DNA of 64,000 nt from Cyanobium gracile_A (GTDB lineage Bacteria; Cyanobacteriota; Cyanobacteriia; PCC-6307; Cyanobiaceae). Location: the NCBI RefSeq assembly GCF_034931305.1, contig NZ_JAYGHY010000008.1, positions 1 through 64,000 of the forward strand. Reading direction: 5' to 3'. Positions 17,159 to 26,004 of the stretch are shown piece after piece; the stretch's first letter is position 1; each line of letters begins with the position of its first letter. Below the pieces are notes generated by a model. That model made no database searches and was not told where the DNA came from. It was given only the letters and a program-made list of their open reading frames with translations. Made by a program: the position numbers and the translations under genes.

Positions 17159-20083
17159 GTGACGGCAAGCCCGGCGTCCTACAAGGACACGCTCAACCTG
17201 CTGCAGACGCCCTTCGCCATGCGGGCGAACGCCAGGGTGCGGGAGCCGGAACTGCAGGCCTTCTGGAAGGCGCACGATCTCTACGGACGGCTGAGCCGCG
17301 GCAACCCGGGCGAGCCCTTCACGCTCCATGACGGCCCGCCCTACGCCAACGGCGCCCTGCACGTGGGCCATGCCCTCAACAAGATCCTCAAGGACATCAT
17401 CAACAAGCACGCCCTGCTGCAGGGGCGCCGGGCCCGCTTCGTGCCGGGCTGGGACTGCCACGGTCTGCCGATCGAACTGAAGGTGCTGCAGGGCCTGAGT
17501 GGGGAGGAGCGGCGGCAGCTCACCCCGATCGACCTGCGGCGCCGGGCCCACGCCTACGCCCTCGAGCAGGTGGAGGGCCAGATGGGCGGCTTCCGGCGCT
17601 GGGGCATCTGGGCCGACTGGGACGCGCCCTACCTCACGCTTCAGAAGCCCTACGAGGCGGCCCAGATCGGGGTTTTTGGCCGCATGGTGCTGGCCGGCCA
17701 CATCTACCGGGGCCTCAAGCCGGTGCACTGGAGCCCCAGCTCCCGCACCGCCCTGGCCGAGGCCGAGCTGGAGTACCCCGACGGCCACACCTCCCCCAGC
17801 GTCTACGTGGCCTTCCCGGTGGTGGAGCTGCCGGAACCCGTGGCCGAGCTCCTGGCGGCCGCCGGCATCGACGGCCCCACCGATGCGGCCCACCGGGAGC
17901 AGCTGTTCGTGGCCATCTGGACCACCACCCCCTGGACCCTGCCGGCCAACCTGGCGGTGTCGGTGAATGGCCAGCTCGACTACGCCATCTGCCGCGACGG
18001 CACCACCAACGGCGGCACCCCCCGCTACTTGGTGGTGGCCGCCCAGCTGGTGGAGCAGCTGCGCACCAGCCTGGAGCGCCCGCTCGAACCGCTGCTCACC
18101 CTCAAGGGGGCCCAGCTGGAGGGGATCCTGTACCGCCATCCGCTGCTGGATCGCACCAGCCCCGTGGTGATCGGCGGCGACTACATCACCACCGAAACCG
18201 GCACCGGCCTGGTGCATACGGCCCCGGGCCACGGGGTCGACGACTTCCACACCGGCAACAAGTACGGCCTGCCGGTGCTCTGCCCGGTGGATGAGGCCGG
18301 CACCCTCACCGCCGAGGCGGGCCCCTTCGCCGGGCTCAACGTGCTCAAGGACGCCAACCCGGCGATCATCACCGCCCTGCGGGATGCCGGGCTGCTGCTG
18401 GCCGAGCAGCGCTACGAGCACCGCTATCCCTACGACTGGCGCACCAAGAAACCGACCATCTTCCGGGCCACCGAACAGTGGTTCGCCTCGGTCGACGGCT
18501 TCCGGGCCCAGGCCCTGGAGGCGATCGCGGCGGTGGAGTGGCTGCCGGCCAGCGGCCGCAACCGCATCGAGGCGATGGTGCGGGACCGGGGCGACTGGTG
18601 CATCTCCCGCCAGCGTTCCTGGGGGGTGCCGATTCCGGTCTTCTATCACCGCACCAGCGGCGAGGTACTGCTCAACGCCGACACCCTGGCCCACGCCGAA
18701 GCGCTGATCGCCGAGCACGGCGCCGATGTCTGGTGGGAGCGGGACGAGGCGGGCCTGCTACCGCCGGCCTGGGCTGACCAGGCCGACCAGTGGCGCAAGG
18801 GCACCGACACGATGGACGTGTGGTTCGACTCGGGCTCCTCCTGGGCCGCCGTGCTGGAGGGCCGGGGGCTGGGCTACCCCGCCGACCTCTATCTGGAGGG
18901 CTCCGACCAGCACCGCGGCTGGTTCCAGAGCAGCCTGCTCACCTCGGTGGCGGTGAACGGCCAGGCCCCCTACCGCCGGGTGCTCACCCACGGCTTCACC
19001 CTCGATGAGAAGGGTCGCAAGATGAGCAAATCGCTGGGCAACGTGGTGGATCCCCTCGTGTTGGTGGAGGGGGGCAAGAACGAGAAGCAGGAGCCGGCCT
19101 ACGGCGCTGATGTGCTGCGGCTGTGGGTGAGTTCGGTGGATTACTCCGCCGACGTGCCCCTGGGGCCGGGGATCGTCAAACAGCTGGCGGATGTGTACCG
19201 CAAGGTGCGCAACACGGCCCGCTATCTGCTGGGCAACCTGCACGATTTCGTGCCGGCGGAGCATGCCGTGCCGACCTGTGATCTCCCCCTGCTGGATCGC
19301 TGGATGCTGCAACGCACCGCCAGCCTGATCGAGGAGGTGAGCGCCGATTTCGAGCGTTTCGAGTTCTACCGCTTCTTCCAGGCCCTGCAGAACTTCTGCG
19401 TGGTGGATCTCTCCAATGTCTATCTCGACATCGCCAAGGACCGCCTCTATGTGAGTGCGGCCGGCGATGTCCGGCGGCGCAGCTGCCAGACGGTGCTGCA
19501 CCTGGTGGTGGAGCGGCTGGCGGGGCTGATTGCGCCGGTTCTGTGTCACATGGCCGAGGACATCTGGCAGAACCTGCCCTACCCGGTGGCCGAGGCGTCG
19601 GTGTTCGAGCGGGGCTGGCCCACGGTGCCGGCGGCCTGGGCGGCGCCGGAGCTGGTGGCACCGATGCAGCAGATCCTGGAGCTGCGCGCCCAGGTGAACC
19701 GGGTGCTGGAGGGCTGCCGGGGCCGGGGGGAACTGGGCGCTTCCCTGGAGGCCCAGGTGCAACTGGAGCTGGCGGAGACGGCGCCCCTGCAGGAGGCCCT
19801 GGCCCTGGTGGCCGCCAGCCCCCATCGGGAGGTCGACAACCTGGCCGACTGGCTGCTGGTGTCCGCCCTGGAGATCGGCGGCCCGCCGCTGGAGGCCCCC
19901 CTGGCGGCGATCGAGGAGGAGGGCGTCACGGTACGGATCGCCGGCGCGTCAGGCAGCAAGTGCGAGCGCTGCTGGCACCACGAGGACGACATCGGAACGC
20001 ACACCAGCCATCCCAGCCTGTGCGGGCGCTGTGTGGGTGTGCTGGAGAGGCAGGGGGTGGGTGCACCTCCTCCAGGCCGCTGA
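17159..20083 (+). CDS. ileS: Isoleucyl-tRNA synthetase
   Basis: A 974-residue class Ia synthetase that charges tRNA-Ile and edits misactivated valine. The HIGH motif appears as HVGH at 68-71 within PPYANGALHVGHALN, the CP1 editing domain has TTTPWTLPANLA and TAPGHGVDDF, the signature KMSKS is at 621-625, and the C-terminal zinc knuckle has CERCWHHEDD and CGRC. The start is a GTG at 17159 since the family N-terminus (YKDTLNLLQTPFAMRANA) follows directly; the frame is open upstream inside the Ycf66 gene. Full length, bacterial type. Confidence 0.96.
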   Translation: MTASPASYKDTLNLLQTPFAMRANARVREPELQAFWKAHDLYGRLSRGNPGEPFTLHDGPPYANGALHVGHALNKILKDIINKHALLQGRRARFVPGWDCHGLPIELKVLQGLSGEERRQLTPIDLRRRAHAYALEQVEGQMGGFRRWGIWADWDAPYLTLQKPYEAAQIGVFGRMVLAGHIYRGLKPVHWSPSSRTALAEAELEYPDGHTSPSVYVAFPVVELPEPVAELLAAAGIDGPTDAAHREQLFVAIWTTTPWTLPANLAVSVNGQLDYAICRDGTTNGGTPRYLVVAAQLVEQLRTSLERPLEPLLTLKGAQLEGILYRHPLLDRTSPVVIGGDYITTETGTGLVHTAPGHGVDDFHTGNKYGLPVLCPVDEAGTLTAEAGPFAGLNVLKDANPAIITALRDAGLLLAEQRYEHRYPYDWRTKKPTIFRATEQWFASVDGFRAQALEAIAAVEWLPASGRNRIEAMVRDRGDWCISRQRSWGVPIPVFYHRTSGEVLLNADTLAHAEALIAEHGADVWWERDEAGLLPPAWADQADQWRKGTDTMDVWFDSGSSWAAVLEGRGLGYPADLYLEGSDQHRGWFQSSLLTSVAVNGQAPYRRVLTHGFTLDEKGRKMSKSLGNVVDPLVLVEGGKNEKQEPAYGADVLRLWVSSVDYSADVPLGPGIVKQLADVYRKVRNTARYLLGNLHDFVPAEHAVPTCDLPLLDRWMLQRTASLIEEVSADFERFEFYRFFQALQNFCVVDLSNVYLDIAKDRLYVSAAGDVRRRSCQTVLHLVVERLAGLIAPVLCHMAEDIWQNLPYPVAEASVFERGWPTVPAAWAAPELVAPMQQILELRAQVNRVLEGCRGRGELGASLEAQVQLELAETAPLQEALALVAASPHREVDNLADWLLVSALEIGGPPLEAPLAAIEEEGVTVRIAGASGSKCERCWHHEDDIGTHTSHPSLCGRCVGVLERQGVGAPPPGR

Positions 20084-20223
20084 TCTGGCCCTTGAACCAG
20101 GAGGTCAGGCTCTGGAGGGAGCCAACGATGCGAGAGGCTGGAGCATTGAAAAACAGATAGTCTTGGCCCATGCCGCATCCGCGCATGCCGAATCCCTCGT
20201 CTGGTTCCGCGCCGCACTGATGC

Positions 20224-21063
20224 ATGGCCAAACCCTCCTGGCAGGACTTACTGAGCGGACCTGCCTTTGTGATCAATCTCGATCGCCGGCCGGAGCGATG
20301 GGAGAGCACCCGCAGTCAACTGGAATGGGCGGGATTCACGGACACGCGTCGCTGGTCGGCCTTTGATGGTGCAACGGGAAACGTCAGGGAGAGTCTGCGA
20401 CCCTTCGGGATCGAACGACTGGCGGATCGCGAACACTTTCTCAGCCAGCCTGGCTCCCAAGGCTGCGCCGTTTCACAACTGAAGCTGCTCCAGCACATCA
20501 TCGACGAGGGCTATCCACGGGTCTGCATCTTCGAGGATGACATCCGATTCTCCCGGTGGTGGCACGAGCTGGCGCCTGCCTTCCTGAGAACAACGCCCCG
20601 CAACTTCGACCTTCTGTTCATGGGCTCCCAGATTCAGTACGACGCCCTGCCCCGCTGGCATCCAGCCAGGCGGCTGAATCGATCCCGAACACTCACACGG
20701 CTGAGCCAGAGGGCCTGGCCCTGGCCGTCCCATTGGCTGGGCAATGTGGTGCAGGCGCCTCTCTACTGCCTGCACGCCTTCAGCATCACCCGCAAGGGCT
20801 GCCAGGAGCTGCTGAAGTTTCTGACCACCCAGAGCGTCGGCATCTACATCCCGGATTGCATGATTCACGACGCCATGGCCGGGGGATCCCATGTCTCGGC
20901 GTTCCCGCTGCGATGGTATGCCTGGAACGGCAATCGGATCCCACGCCTTGTCGAGGAACGCGGCACGAATCCCCACTGGATCCGGCGGAACTGCGGCCTG
21001 GTGTATCAGGAGGAAAGCTTCGGCACCGACATCCAACCGCGCAGCGGGACCGTGCCGGCCTGA
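20224..21063 (+). CDS. Glycosyltransferase family 25 (LPS glycosyltransferase-type)
   Basis: A 279-residue cytosolic glycosyltransferase. The N-terminal AFVINLDRRPERWE and the region QGCAVSQLKLLQHIIDEG followed by VCIFEDDIRF are the GT25 signature; EDD is the metal-binding site. Later segments FDLLFMGSQ, and PLYCLHAFSITRKGCQELL, fit the family. Enzymes of this type add sugars to lipopolysaccharide outer cores. It starts the accessory stretch. The 3' end overlaps the end of the next, opposite gene by 58 bp. Confidence 0.87.
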   Translation: MAKPSWQDLLSGPAFVINLDRRPERWESTRSQLEWAGFTDTRRWSAFDGATGNVRESLRPFGIERLADREHFLSQPGSQGCAVSQLKLLQHIIDEGYPRVCIFEDDIRFSRWWHELAPAFLRTTPRNFDLLFMGSQIQYDALPRWHPARRLNRSRTLTRLSQRAWPWPSHWLGNVVQAPLYCLHAFSITRKGCQELLKFLTTQSVGIYIPDCMIHDAMAGGSHVSAFPLRWYAWNGNRIPRLVEERGTNPHWIRRNCGLVYQEESFGTDIQPRSGTVPA

Positions 21064-21770
21064 GGCGCATCGGCTGGGTTCGCCAGCCTTGGCACAACGC
21101 CCTGGGCGGGTGGGGTCGTGTCCTTCAGGGGGGGAACCAGGCGGGCGCCGAGGCTGAAGGCCCCCGCCAGCAGGCCGGCCAGGGCGATCGCCACGCTCCA
21201 GAGCTGCACCGGCCGCAGCGCACCGAGCAGGTCGGCGATGGAGAGCTCGGCCGGGTTGAGGGCCTGGGGACGGCGCGGCTGCTGGGCCAGCACCTTCTCC
21301 TTCCAGTCGGCCAGCACGCCGTTGAATTCATTGGAGCCCAGCGCCGTCGCCTCCAGGGGCAGGGTCTGGACGTACCAGTCGTAACCGGGTTCCAGCAGGC
21401 CCTCGGCCTTCAGCCCTGCCTCGACGATCACGAGCAGCGGCAGGTGCTTCGTGTAGGCCATCGCCGCCTCGATGTGATTCCACGGGGTGGGCAGCCGGAC
21501 GTCGGCGAGGCTGGCCTGGAGGGGGCCACCGCGCTTGTCGATGCCGGCGGGAAAGAAGCTGCGCTCCAGGGCGATGACGACGATGCCGGAACAGTGCTCC
21601 ATCAACTCGGTGATGGCCTTCAGGGGTGCATCGGCGCTGAAGGTGTTGCGGCCGACGGTTTTGGGACTCAGGGATTCACTGCGCAGGCGATCCTCGATCA
21701 AGCGCACGAAGGATTCCTGCTCCGGCGTGGCGGTGGCGCCCACACTCACGAAGACGAGTTTCTCGTCCAT
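21006..21770 (-). CDS. Putative membrane-anchored TIR-like protein
   Basis: A 254-residue protein, not assigned to a named family. The N-terminal half reads like a TIR or nucleoside-deoxyribosyltransferase fold: a first strand KLVFVSVGATATPEQESFVR, a helix, then CSGIVVIALERSFF, and a Glu in a helix after a proline-rich loop (TPWNHIEAAMAY) where TIR-like NADases and NDT enzymes keep their catalytic Glu; LPLLVIVEAGL is another strand. A C-terminal membrane helix follows (LWSVAIALAGLLAGAFSLGA). I take the ATG at 21770. The TIR-like reading is inference from strand/helix order and the Glu position. Confidence 0.6.
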   Translation of the reverse strand: MDEKLVFVSVGATATPEQESFVRLIEDRLRSESLSPKTVGRNTFSADAPLKAITELMEHCSGIVVIALERSFFPAGIDKRGGPLQASLADVRLPTPWNHIEAAMAYTKHLPLLVIVEAGLKAEGLLEPGYDWYVQTLPLEATALGSNEFNGVLADWKEKVLAQQPRRPQALNPAELSIADLLGALRPVQLWSVAIALAGLLAGAFSLGARLVPPLKDTTPPAQGVVPRLANPADAPQAGTVPLRGWMSVPKLSS

Positions 21771-21864
21771 GCCACGCCACGACACCGTCCTCAGACCTTA
21801 ACGATGCCCCCGCCGGCGTGCCCGCCCCGATGGCTCCCGGTTGATCGCCAAGGCCCGATGAGGC

Positions 21865-22344
21865 TCAGAGGCTCAGATCGGACAGGCCCGGGTGATCGTC
21901 CGGGCGGCGACCCAGCGGCCAGTGGTACTTCCTGTCGCTCTCCTTGATCGGCAGATCGTTGATGCTGGCGATGCGGGTGTGCATGAACCCCTGGGCGTCA
22001 AACTCCCAGTTTTCATTGCCGTAGGCACGGAACCACTGGCCGGAATCGTCGTGCCATTCGTAGGCGAAACGCACGGCGATGCGGTTGCCATGGAAGGCCC
22101 AGAGTTCCTTGATCAGGCGGTAGTCGAGCTCCTTGGCCCACTTACGGGCCAGAAACTGCTGGATCGCCTCACGGCCGCTGACGAACTCGGCCCGGTTGCG
22201 CCAGACGCTGTCCGGGCTGTAGGCCAGCGCCACCCGTTCGGGATCACGGCCGTTCCAGGCATCCTCGGCCAGGCGCACTTTCTTCGCCGCCGATTCGGCA
22301 TCGAAGGGAGGAAAGGGGGGCCTGGGGGCTTCTGGAGCGGTCAT
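21865..22344 (-). CDS. DUF1348 (SnoaL-like) protein
   Basis: A 159-residue protein of the nuclear transport factor 2 fold. The signature VRLAEDAWNGRDPERVALAY followed by DSVWRNRAEFVSGREAIQQF, KELWAFHGNRIAVRFAYEW and WFRAYGNENWEFD is that of DUF1348, a widespread family of unknown function often annotated as nuclear transport factor 2 family. Length is normal. I start at the ATG at 22344; the upstream frame lacks a family match. Confidence 0.85.
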   Translation of the reverse strand: MTAPEAPRPPFPPFDAESAAKKVRLAEDAWNGRDPERVALAYSPDSVWRNRAEFVSGREAIQQFLARKWAKELDYRLIKELWAFHGNRIAVRFAYEWHDDSGQWFRAYGNENWEFDAQGFMHTRIASINDLPIKESDRKYHWPLGRRPDDHPGLSDLSL

Positions 22345-22378
22345 CGAGGCGGCGATTCCACTGCGTGGGCAGGCTAAT

Positions 22379-22735
22379 TCAGAAGGGAATCGTGTAGGTG
22401 TTACCCCGCTCACTGCGCACCAGGAAAGCGGAGGACGTCTGCCGGTAGGTGGCCAGGGTGGTGCGGCCATTGCTGGGCTCGGTGATCAGCAACTTGCCGC
22501 ATTCCTCCTGATCGCGCTGGCCGCAGGTCCAGGGTTCGCCCACCTTCTCCATCTCGATCTGCTTGCCGTCGGAGCGGAACGTGACCGTGAACGAGGTGGA
22601 GCCGCCCGCGACCAGGCAGGCTTCGGAGCGGCCGTTGAAGCTACAGGTCTGCCAGGCGGCCTGGGCGTGGGCCGATGGGATGGCCGGGATCACCAGAGCG
22701 GCAACGGCGCACAGGGCCAGCAGGGGTGAACGCAT
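22379..22735 (-). CDS. Small secreted protein, unknown function
   Basis: A 118-residue protein with a clean signal peptide (MRSPLLALCAVAALVIPAIP, cut after AHA). The mature 95 residues hold four cysteines (CSFNGRSEAC, CGQRDQEEC), which should form two disulfides, and predicted beta strands (TSFTVTFRSDGKQIEMEKV, TTLATYRQTSSAFLVRSERG). I do not recognise the family. It lies 34 bp upstream of the DUF1348 gene on the same strand. Confidence 0.7.
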   Translation of the reverse strand: MRSPLLALCAVAALVIPAIPSAHAQAAWQTCSFNGRSEACLVAGGSTSFTVTFRSDGKQIEMEKVGEPWTCGQRDQEECGKLLITEPSNGRTTLATYRQTSSAFLVRSERGNTYTIPF

Positions 22736-22813
22736 CGGGGATGGGCGCCGGGGAGGTCCACTCTGGCCCCCGCCGCGCCCAGGGCTGCACCGGCGATGGC
22801 GAACAGACAATGC

Positions 22814-23221
22814 CTACGGCTGTACCAGAGGAATCATTTGCCTTCCATGACGGCGATAGATCTGGAAGTCACTGTCCGTCGTCAGAAGCAACGGCGAGTC
22901 GTTGATCTCCGCCAGGCGAATCAATGCGGCATCCGCCAGAGAAGCAGGGACATTCTCATACCTTTTGAAAAGTGCACTTACAGAGCCAATCTGCTCCTGG
23001 AGCACGAACGGCAATTGGACGACTCCTCGCTCAATGAACTGCAGGGCCAACGCAGGATCAAAACCGGAGCGTCTGAGCAGAAAGCAGGTCTCAGCAACCA
23101 CAGCCTCACAGCTCAGTAGTGGAGGCGGCAATCGCCTGAACTGCTCAACAGCCCATCGATGATGGGTGTCGTTGCGACTCAACAGCGCCACCCAAGGGCC
23201 CGTATCAAGCAGAACCGTCAT
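22814..23221 (-). CDS. PIN domain ribonuclease toxin (VapC-like)
   Basis: A 135-residue PIN-domain RNase. The acidic metal site is visible: Asp6 (LLDTGPW), Glu44 (VVAETC), the Asp in SLADAALIRLAE and TTDSDFQIYR near the C-terminus. Toxins of this kind cleave tRNA or rRNA when released from their antitoxin. Its ATG overlaps the antitoxin TGA by 4 bp (ATGA), the usual toxin-antitoxin arrangement with the antitoxin first. Confidence 0.88.
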   Translation of the reverse strand: MTVLLDTGPWVALLSRNDTHHRWAVEQFRRLPPPLLSCEAVVAETCFLLRRSGFDPALALQFIERGVVQLPFVLQEQIGSVSALFKRYENVPASLADAALIRLAEINDSPLLLTTDSDFQIYRRHGRQMIPLVQP

Positions 23222-23481
23222 GAATGATTTGCACCGAAATCAGCCAGGAACGCAGGGTTGGTTGACAGATCGGCGGGCCCGCCTTCGCAACAGCCCACGA
23301 GATCGGCCAACAGATCAGCCGCGGAGGGTGGTGCTGCGTCATCCACGCCCTGCTCTGGGGATTGGAGAAATGCCGTCAATGCGCGTCGAACCAATTCCGA
23401 CTTGCTGAGATGGCGCCGTTGAGCCTGCTCCGTGAGCTGCGCATCAAGGGCCTCGGTCAACTTGAGCGAGATCACCGCCAT
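23218..23481 (-). CDS. Ribbon-helix-helix antitoxin (CopG/VapB-like)
   Basis: An 87-residue protein. The N-terminal 40 residues (MAVISLKLTEALDAQLTEQA, then SKSELVRRALTAFLQ) are a ribbon-helix-helix DNA-binding domain. The acidic C-terminal half (ADLLADLVGCCEGGPADLST) ends in NPAFLADFG and should wrap the toxin. It is expected to repress its own promoter upstream of 23481. The frame opens three codons earlier, but MAVISLKL is the normal start. Confidence 0.87.
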   Translation of the reverse strand: MAVISLKLTEALDAQLTEQAQRRHLSKSELVRRALTAFLQSPEQGVDDAAPPSAADLLADLVGCCEGGPADLSTNPAFLADFGANHS

Positions 23482-23538
23482 GGCAAGCACCGAGTCATCG
23501 ACATGCCGATCCTACCTGCTGCCAAGCGGTATTACGGC

Positions 23539-24624
23539 TCAGCCCCCCAACCCCCGACAAGCCCGCAGCACCACATCGGCGCAGCGCCCGTACACAGCGG
23601 CCCGCCAGGCGGGGCTGTCGATCAGGAAGGCGTCGCGCACCTGGCGGCGGATGGCTTCGCGGTGGGGGGTGGGGCGATCGGGCACGGCGTGCAGCCAGGC
23701 ATCGGCGCGCAGGGCCGCCAGCACCTGATCGATCGGGCGGGTGCCGTACTCCAGGGCCAGGACGGTGAGCTCCATCGCAGGGAGCATGCGGCGCAGAAAC
23801 ACCGGCACCGAGCCCGACACCACCGACGAGCTAGAGGGGCCCAGGCCGGGCCGGGTGACCTCAGGGCCATACCAGCGCTGGAGCCGCTCCCAGTCGTCGT
23901 CGGTGCTGCCGCTGCCGATCAGCTCCCCGTAGCCCCAGGGGCCCAGGCCGGTGTGCAGGTCGATCACCGCCAGGCGGCGGCAGGCCGGGCCCAGGTGATC
24001 GGTGAGGATCTTCTCCAGGGTGGACAGCGACCAGCTGGGGCGGCTGCCGCCGTAGAAGAGGCCGGTGGGATGGGTGTACTGGCCGCGCTGCAGCGCCGCC
24101 TGGTAGGCGGCCATCCCCTGCCCAGTGATGAAGGCCTCCAGCAGGGTATCGGCCCGTTGCCGCTCGGGCCCGTCCCAGTCGCCGGGCAGCAGGGCGTCGT
24201 GGAGGGCGTCGTAGGCCGGGTTCTCGGGCAGGGGGCCGCGGAAGTCGAGGCCGTTGCGGTTGAGATCAATGTTGTGTTCGTTGCCGCGGCGCAGCCAGGC
24301 GAAGCCATGGGGGTTGAGGGCATGGATCAGCAGCGCCCCGCCGCCGGCCGGCAGGGCGCCGTGGAGTTCATCCAGCAGAACGCCCACCTGGCAACCGGAT
24401 CCGGCCAGGCCCTCCACGCCGTGGGTGCCTGAGATCAGCAGCAGCAGGGACTCGGGCTCGGCGGGACCCAGGGCCGCCGCATCGATGGCGAGCGGCTCGC
24501 CGGCCGGACCGCGGTGATCGGGCAGGACATGGCTGCTGAGCCGGGCGCCGGCGCCAACGGCGGCGGCCAGGAACGCCTCACGGGCCGAGCGGTAATCGGG
24601 GTTGAAGAAGTCGCTGGTGGCCAT
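23539..24624 (-). CDS. DUF2817 family (M14-like) protein
   Basis: A 361-residue protein of the DUF2817 family, which shares the zinc carboxypeptidase (M14) fold. The metal motif is LISGTHGVEGLAGSGCQ (His and Glu spaced as in HxxE), followed by HALNPHGFAWLRRGNEHNID and AVIDLHTGLGPWG, whose His completes the metal site. ALEYGTRP near the C-terminus holds the candidate catalytic Glu. Substrate unknown. I start at MATSDFF (24624); the frame continues upstream into remnants of a different gene. Confidence 0.85.
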   Translation of the reverse strand: MATSDFFNPDYRSAREAFLAAAVGAGARLSSHVLPDHRGPAGEPLAIDAAALGPAEPESLLLLISGTHGVEGLAGSGCQVGVLLDELHGALPAGGGALLIHALNPHGFAWLRRGNEHNIDLNRNGLDFRGPLPENPAYDALHDALLPGDWDGPERQRADTLLEAFITGQGMAAYQAALQRGQYTHPTGLFYGGSRPSWSLSTLEKILTDHLGPACRRLAVIDLHTGLGPWGYGELIGSGSTDDDWERLQRWYGPEVTRPGLGPSSSSVVSGSVPVFLRRMLPAMELTVLALEYGTRPIDQVLAALRADAWLHAVPDRPTPHREAIRRQVRDAFLIDSPAWRAAVYGRCADVVLRACRGLGG

Positions 24625-24649
24625 GGGGGAGGGTGTTGGGCCGGAGGTG

Positions 24650-24926
24650 ATCTGAAGGGATAGTCGTCGTGGCGGGTAACCGCATGGATGGCGAACAGAT
24701 CGGTATAGATGCCAAGGCCCCGCGGGAAACCGTTGCACTCTGTCTGCAGCCACCAGCCCCAATCTTCACTGCAGAAGAACGGAGCATGGATTCCCACAAT
24801 CGGGAGCTTTGCGTGCAGATAGGTGCACAGGGCGTTTCCCACCATCCATTCGTTGACTGGTCCCTCCTTCTATCTCTCGCCAAACGAAAACTTCTTCATC
24901 TTGATCAGAAGGCAGGATTTGGGCAT
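24650..24926 (-). pseudogene. Decayed protein-coding gene with in-frame TAG and lost 3' half
   Basis: From the ATG at 24926 the minus strand reads MPKSCLLIKMKKFSFGER, then a TAG (24872-24870), then in the same frame EGPVNEWMVGNALCTYL, VGIHAPFFCSEDWGWWLQ and GFPRGLGIYTD before it runs into the start region of the DUF2817 gene. The continuity of sensible, Trp- and Cys-rich protein sequence across the stop suggests a former Tyr codon mutated to TAG, plus truncation at the 3' side. I cannot name the family. An alternative is two tiny ORFs of no importance. Confidence 0.55.
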
Positions 24927-25061
24927 TTCAAACTCACCTCTCGACGCTGGCCATGACATGGCCGCGGGAGGCCCGGGCCAAAGGATCACCAATAGGTAAA
25001 GTCAGCTTGAGGAGGTGGTTCAGGTGAATGGCTGTGCTGGGTAGCCCATCAAGCGTTCCCA

Positions 25062-26000
25062 CTAGAGATTAAACGGTGGAACCCAACGTGTGGGATGCCC
25101 CTGGGCGTCATGTTGTACGAGACCTACTAAGCGAGAACCACACCGGGGTGTGAGTGCTGCCACTCCTGCATCGGCCGTGTCCCAAACCTTTCGAGCACGG
25201 GTTGCTCCGTCTCTAAGCTCGCGCCAACCGGAGGTAGACGGAACTAGAGAACTCCAGTGTATAGAGGCTTCGATGTCCTCCTTTGTATCAGATCCTATGG
25301 AGGCATGCCCATGAATCATGCGACCCACAGCAGCACACATGAGAAAGTCAAACGTTATCGCAAGTGTGCGGCATACTCTCAGCATAGTTGCAAGGTCCGA
25401 TGGCTCAATATTCGGATTGTTTTCGTGAGCAGCCGCATTCCGCAGGGACGCGATATTCTTGTAGTCACTCTCGAGGTCAGGGCTAGTCATCTGAAAGCGG
25501 ATTGCCAGTCGCGACAATTGTCCCCAAGGGTCTTTCATGAGAAGCGCTCCAAAAAGTCCCTTCACATCATCAGCGGAGAGATTCGACCTAGAATGCCCAA
25601 ATGCCACCTCAGGAATTTGATAGGCGCTATTCGCTGTGCTGGCGATCTGAGCTGCAATACGTTGAATATAGACTTCGGAATCACCCTGCAATGAAGTTGC
25701 GAATCGAGACTGAAAGATCAACGCATTCACCGCATCAGTTAGGCAGGCTTTCCGCAGTGCCTTCGACAGTTGCATGAAGGGGATGTGTGCAGCCGGTAAA
25801 CGAGCCAGAAGTTCCACGCCACGCGATCTGAGAAAGCTTTCTAAGCCTGCAAAGCCTCGAACCATAAGACCTGCTCGCAACAGTGCAGCCCGGGTATTAT
25901 GTACAGTCTCCGTAAGTGCTCGATTCAGAAGAAGAGGTTCTGTCATGGCCCGCTCGATGGCTTCTATAGAATCAATAAATCGCACCTGTGCCGAAGACAT
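25062..26000 (-). CDS. HEPN-type putative RNase, partner of DUF262 protein
   Basis: A 312-residue, mostly helical protein. The motif RNAAAH (Arg187-Asn188-x3-His192) preceded by DYKNIASL is the Rx4-6H active-site signature of HEPN RNases; the surrounding pattern (SLRNAAAHENN, then SDLATMLRVC) resembles the RiboL-PSP/MAE_28990-type HEPN proteins that accompany DUF262 proteins. A long helical N-terminal part precedes it. The gene follows DUF262 with a 4-bp gap (ATG 26000, preceded by TTAGG); an ATG at 26018 would overlap it by 14 bp. Base composition is visibly more AT-rich than the core genome. Inferred role: toxic effector in a defence or abortive-infection module. Confidence 0.7.
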   Translation of the reverse strand: MSSAQVRFIDSIEAIERAMTEPLLLNRALTETVHNTRAALLRAGLMVRGFAGLESFLRSRGVELLARLPAAHIPFMQLSKALRKACLTDAVNALIFQSRFATSLQGDSEVYIQRIAAQIASTANSAYQIPEVAFGHSRSNLSADDVKGLFGALLMKDPWGQLSRLAIRFQMTSPDLESDYKNIASLRNAAAHENNPNIEPSDLATMLRVCRTLAITFDFLMCAAVGRMIHGHASIGSDTKEDIEASIHWSSLVPSTSGWRELRDGATRARKVWDTADAGVAALTPRCGSRLVGLVQHDAQGHPTRWVPPFNL

Positions 26001-26004
26001 TGTC

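Noticed and set aside
24578..24883. 101-codon minus frame in the DUF2817 leader
   Set aside because: Different frame from the protein-like remnant; no family features.
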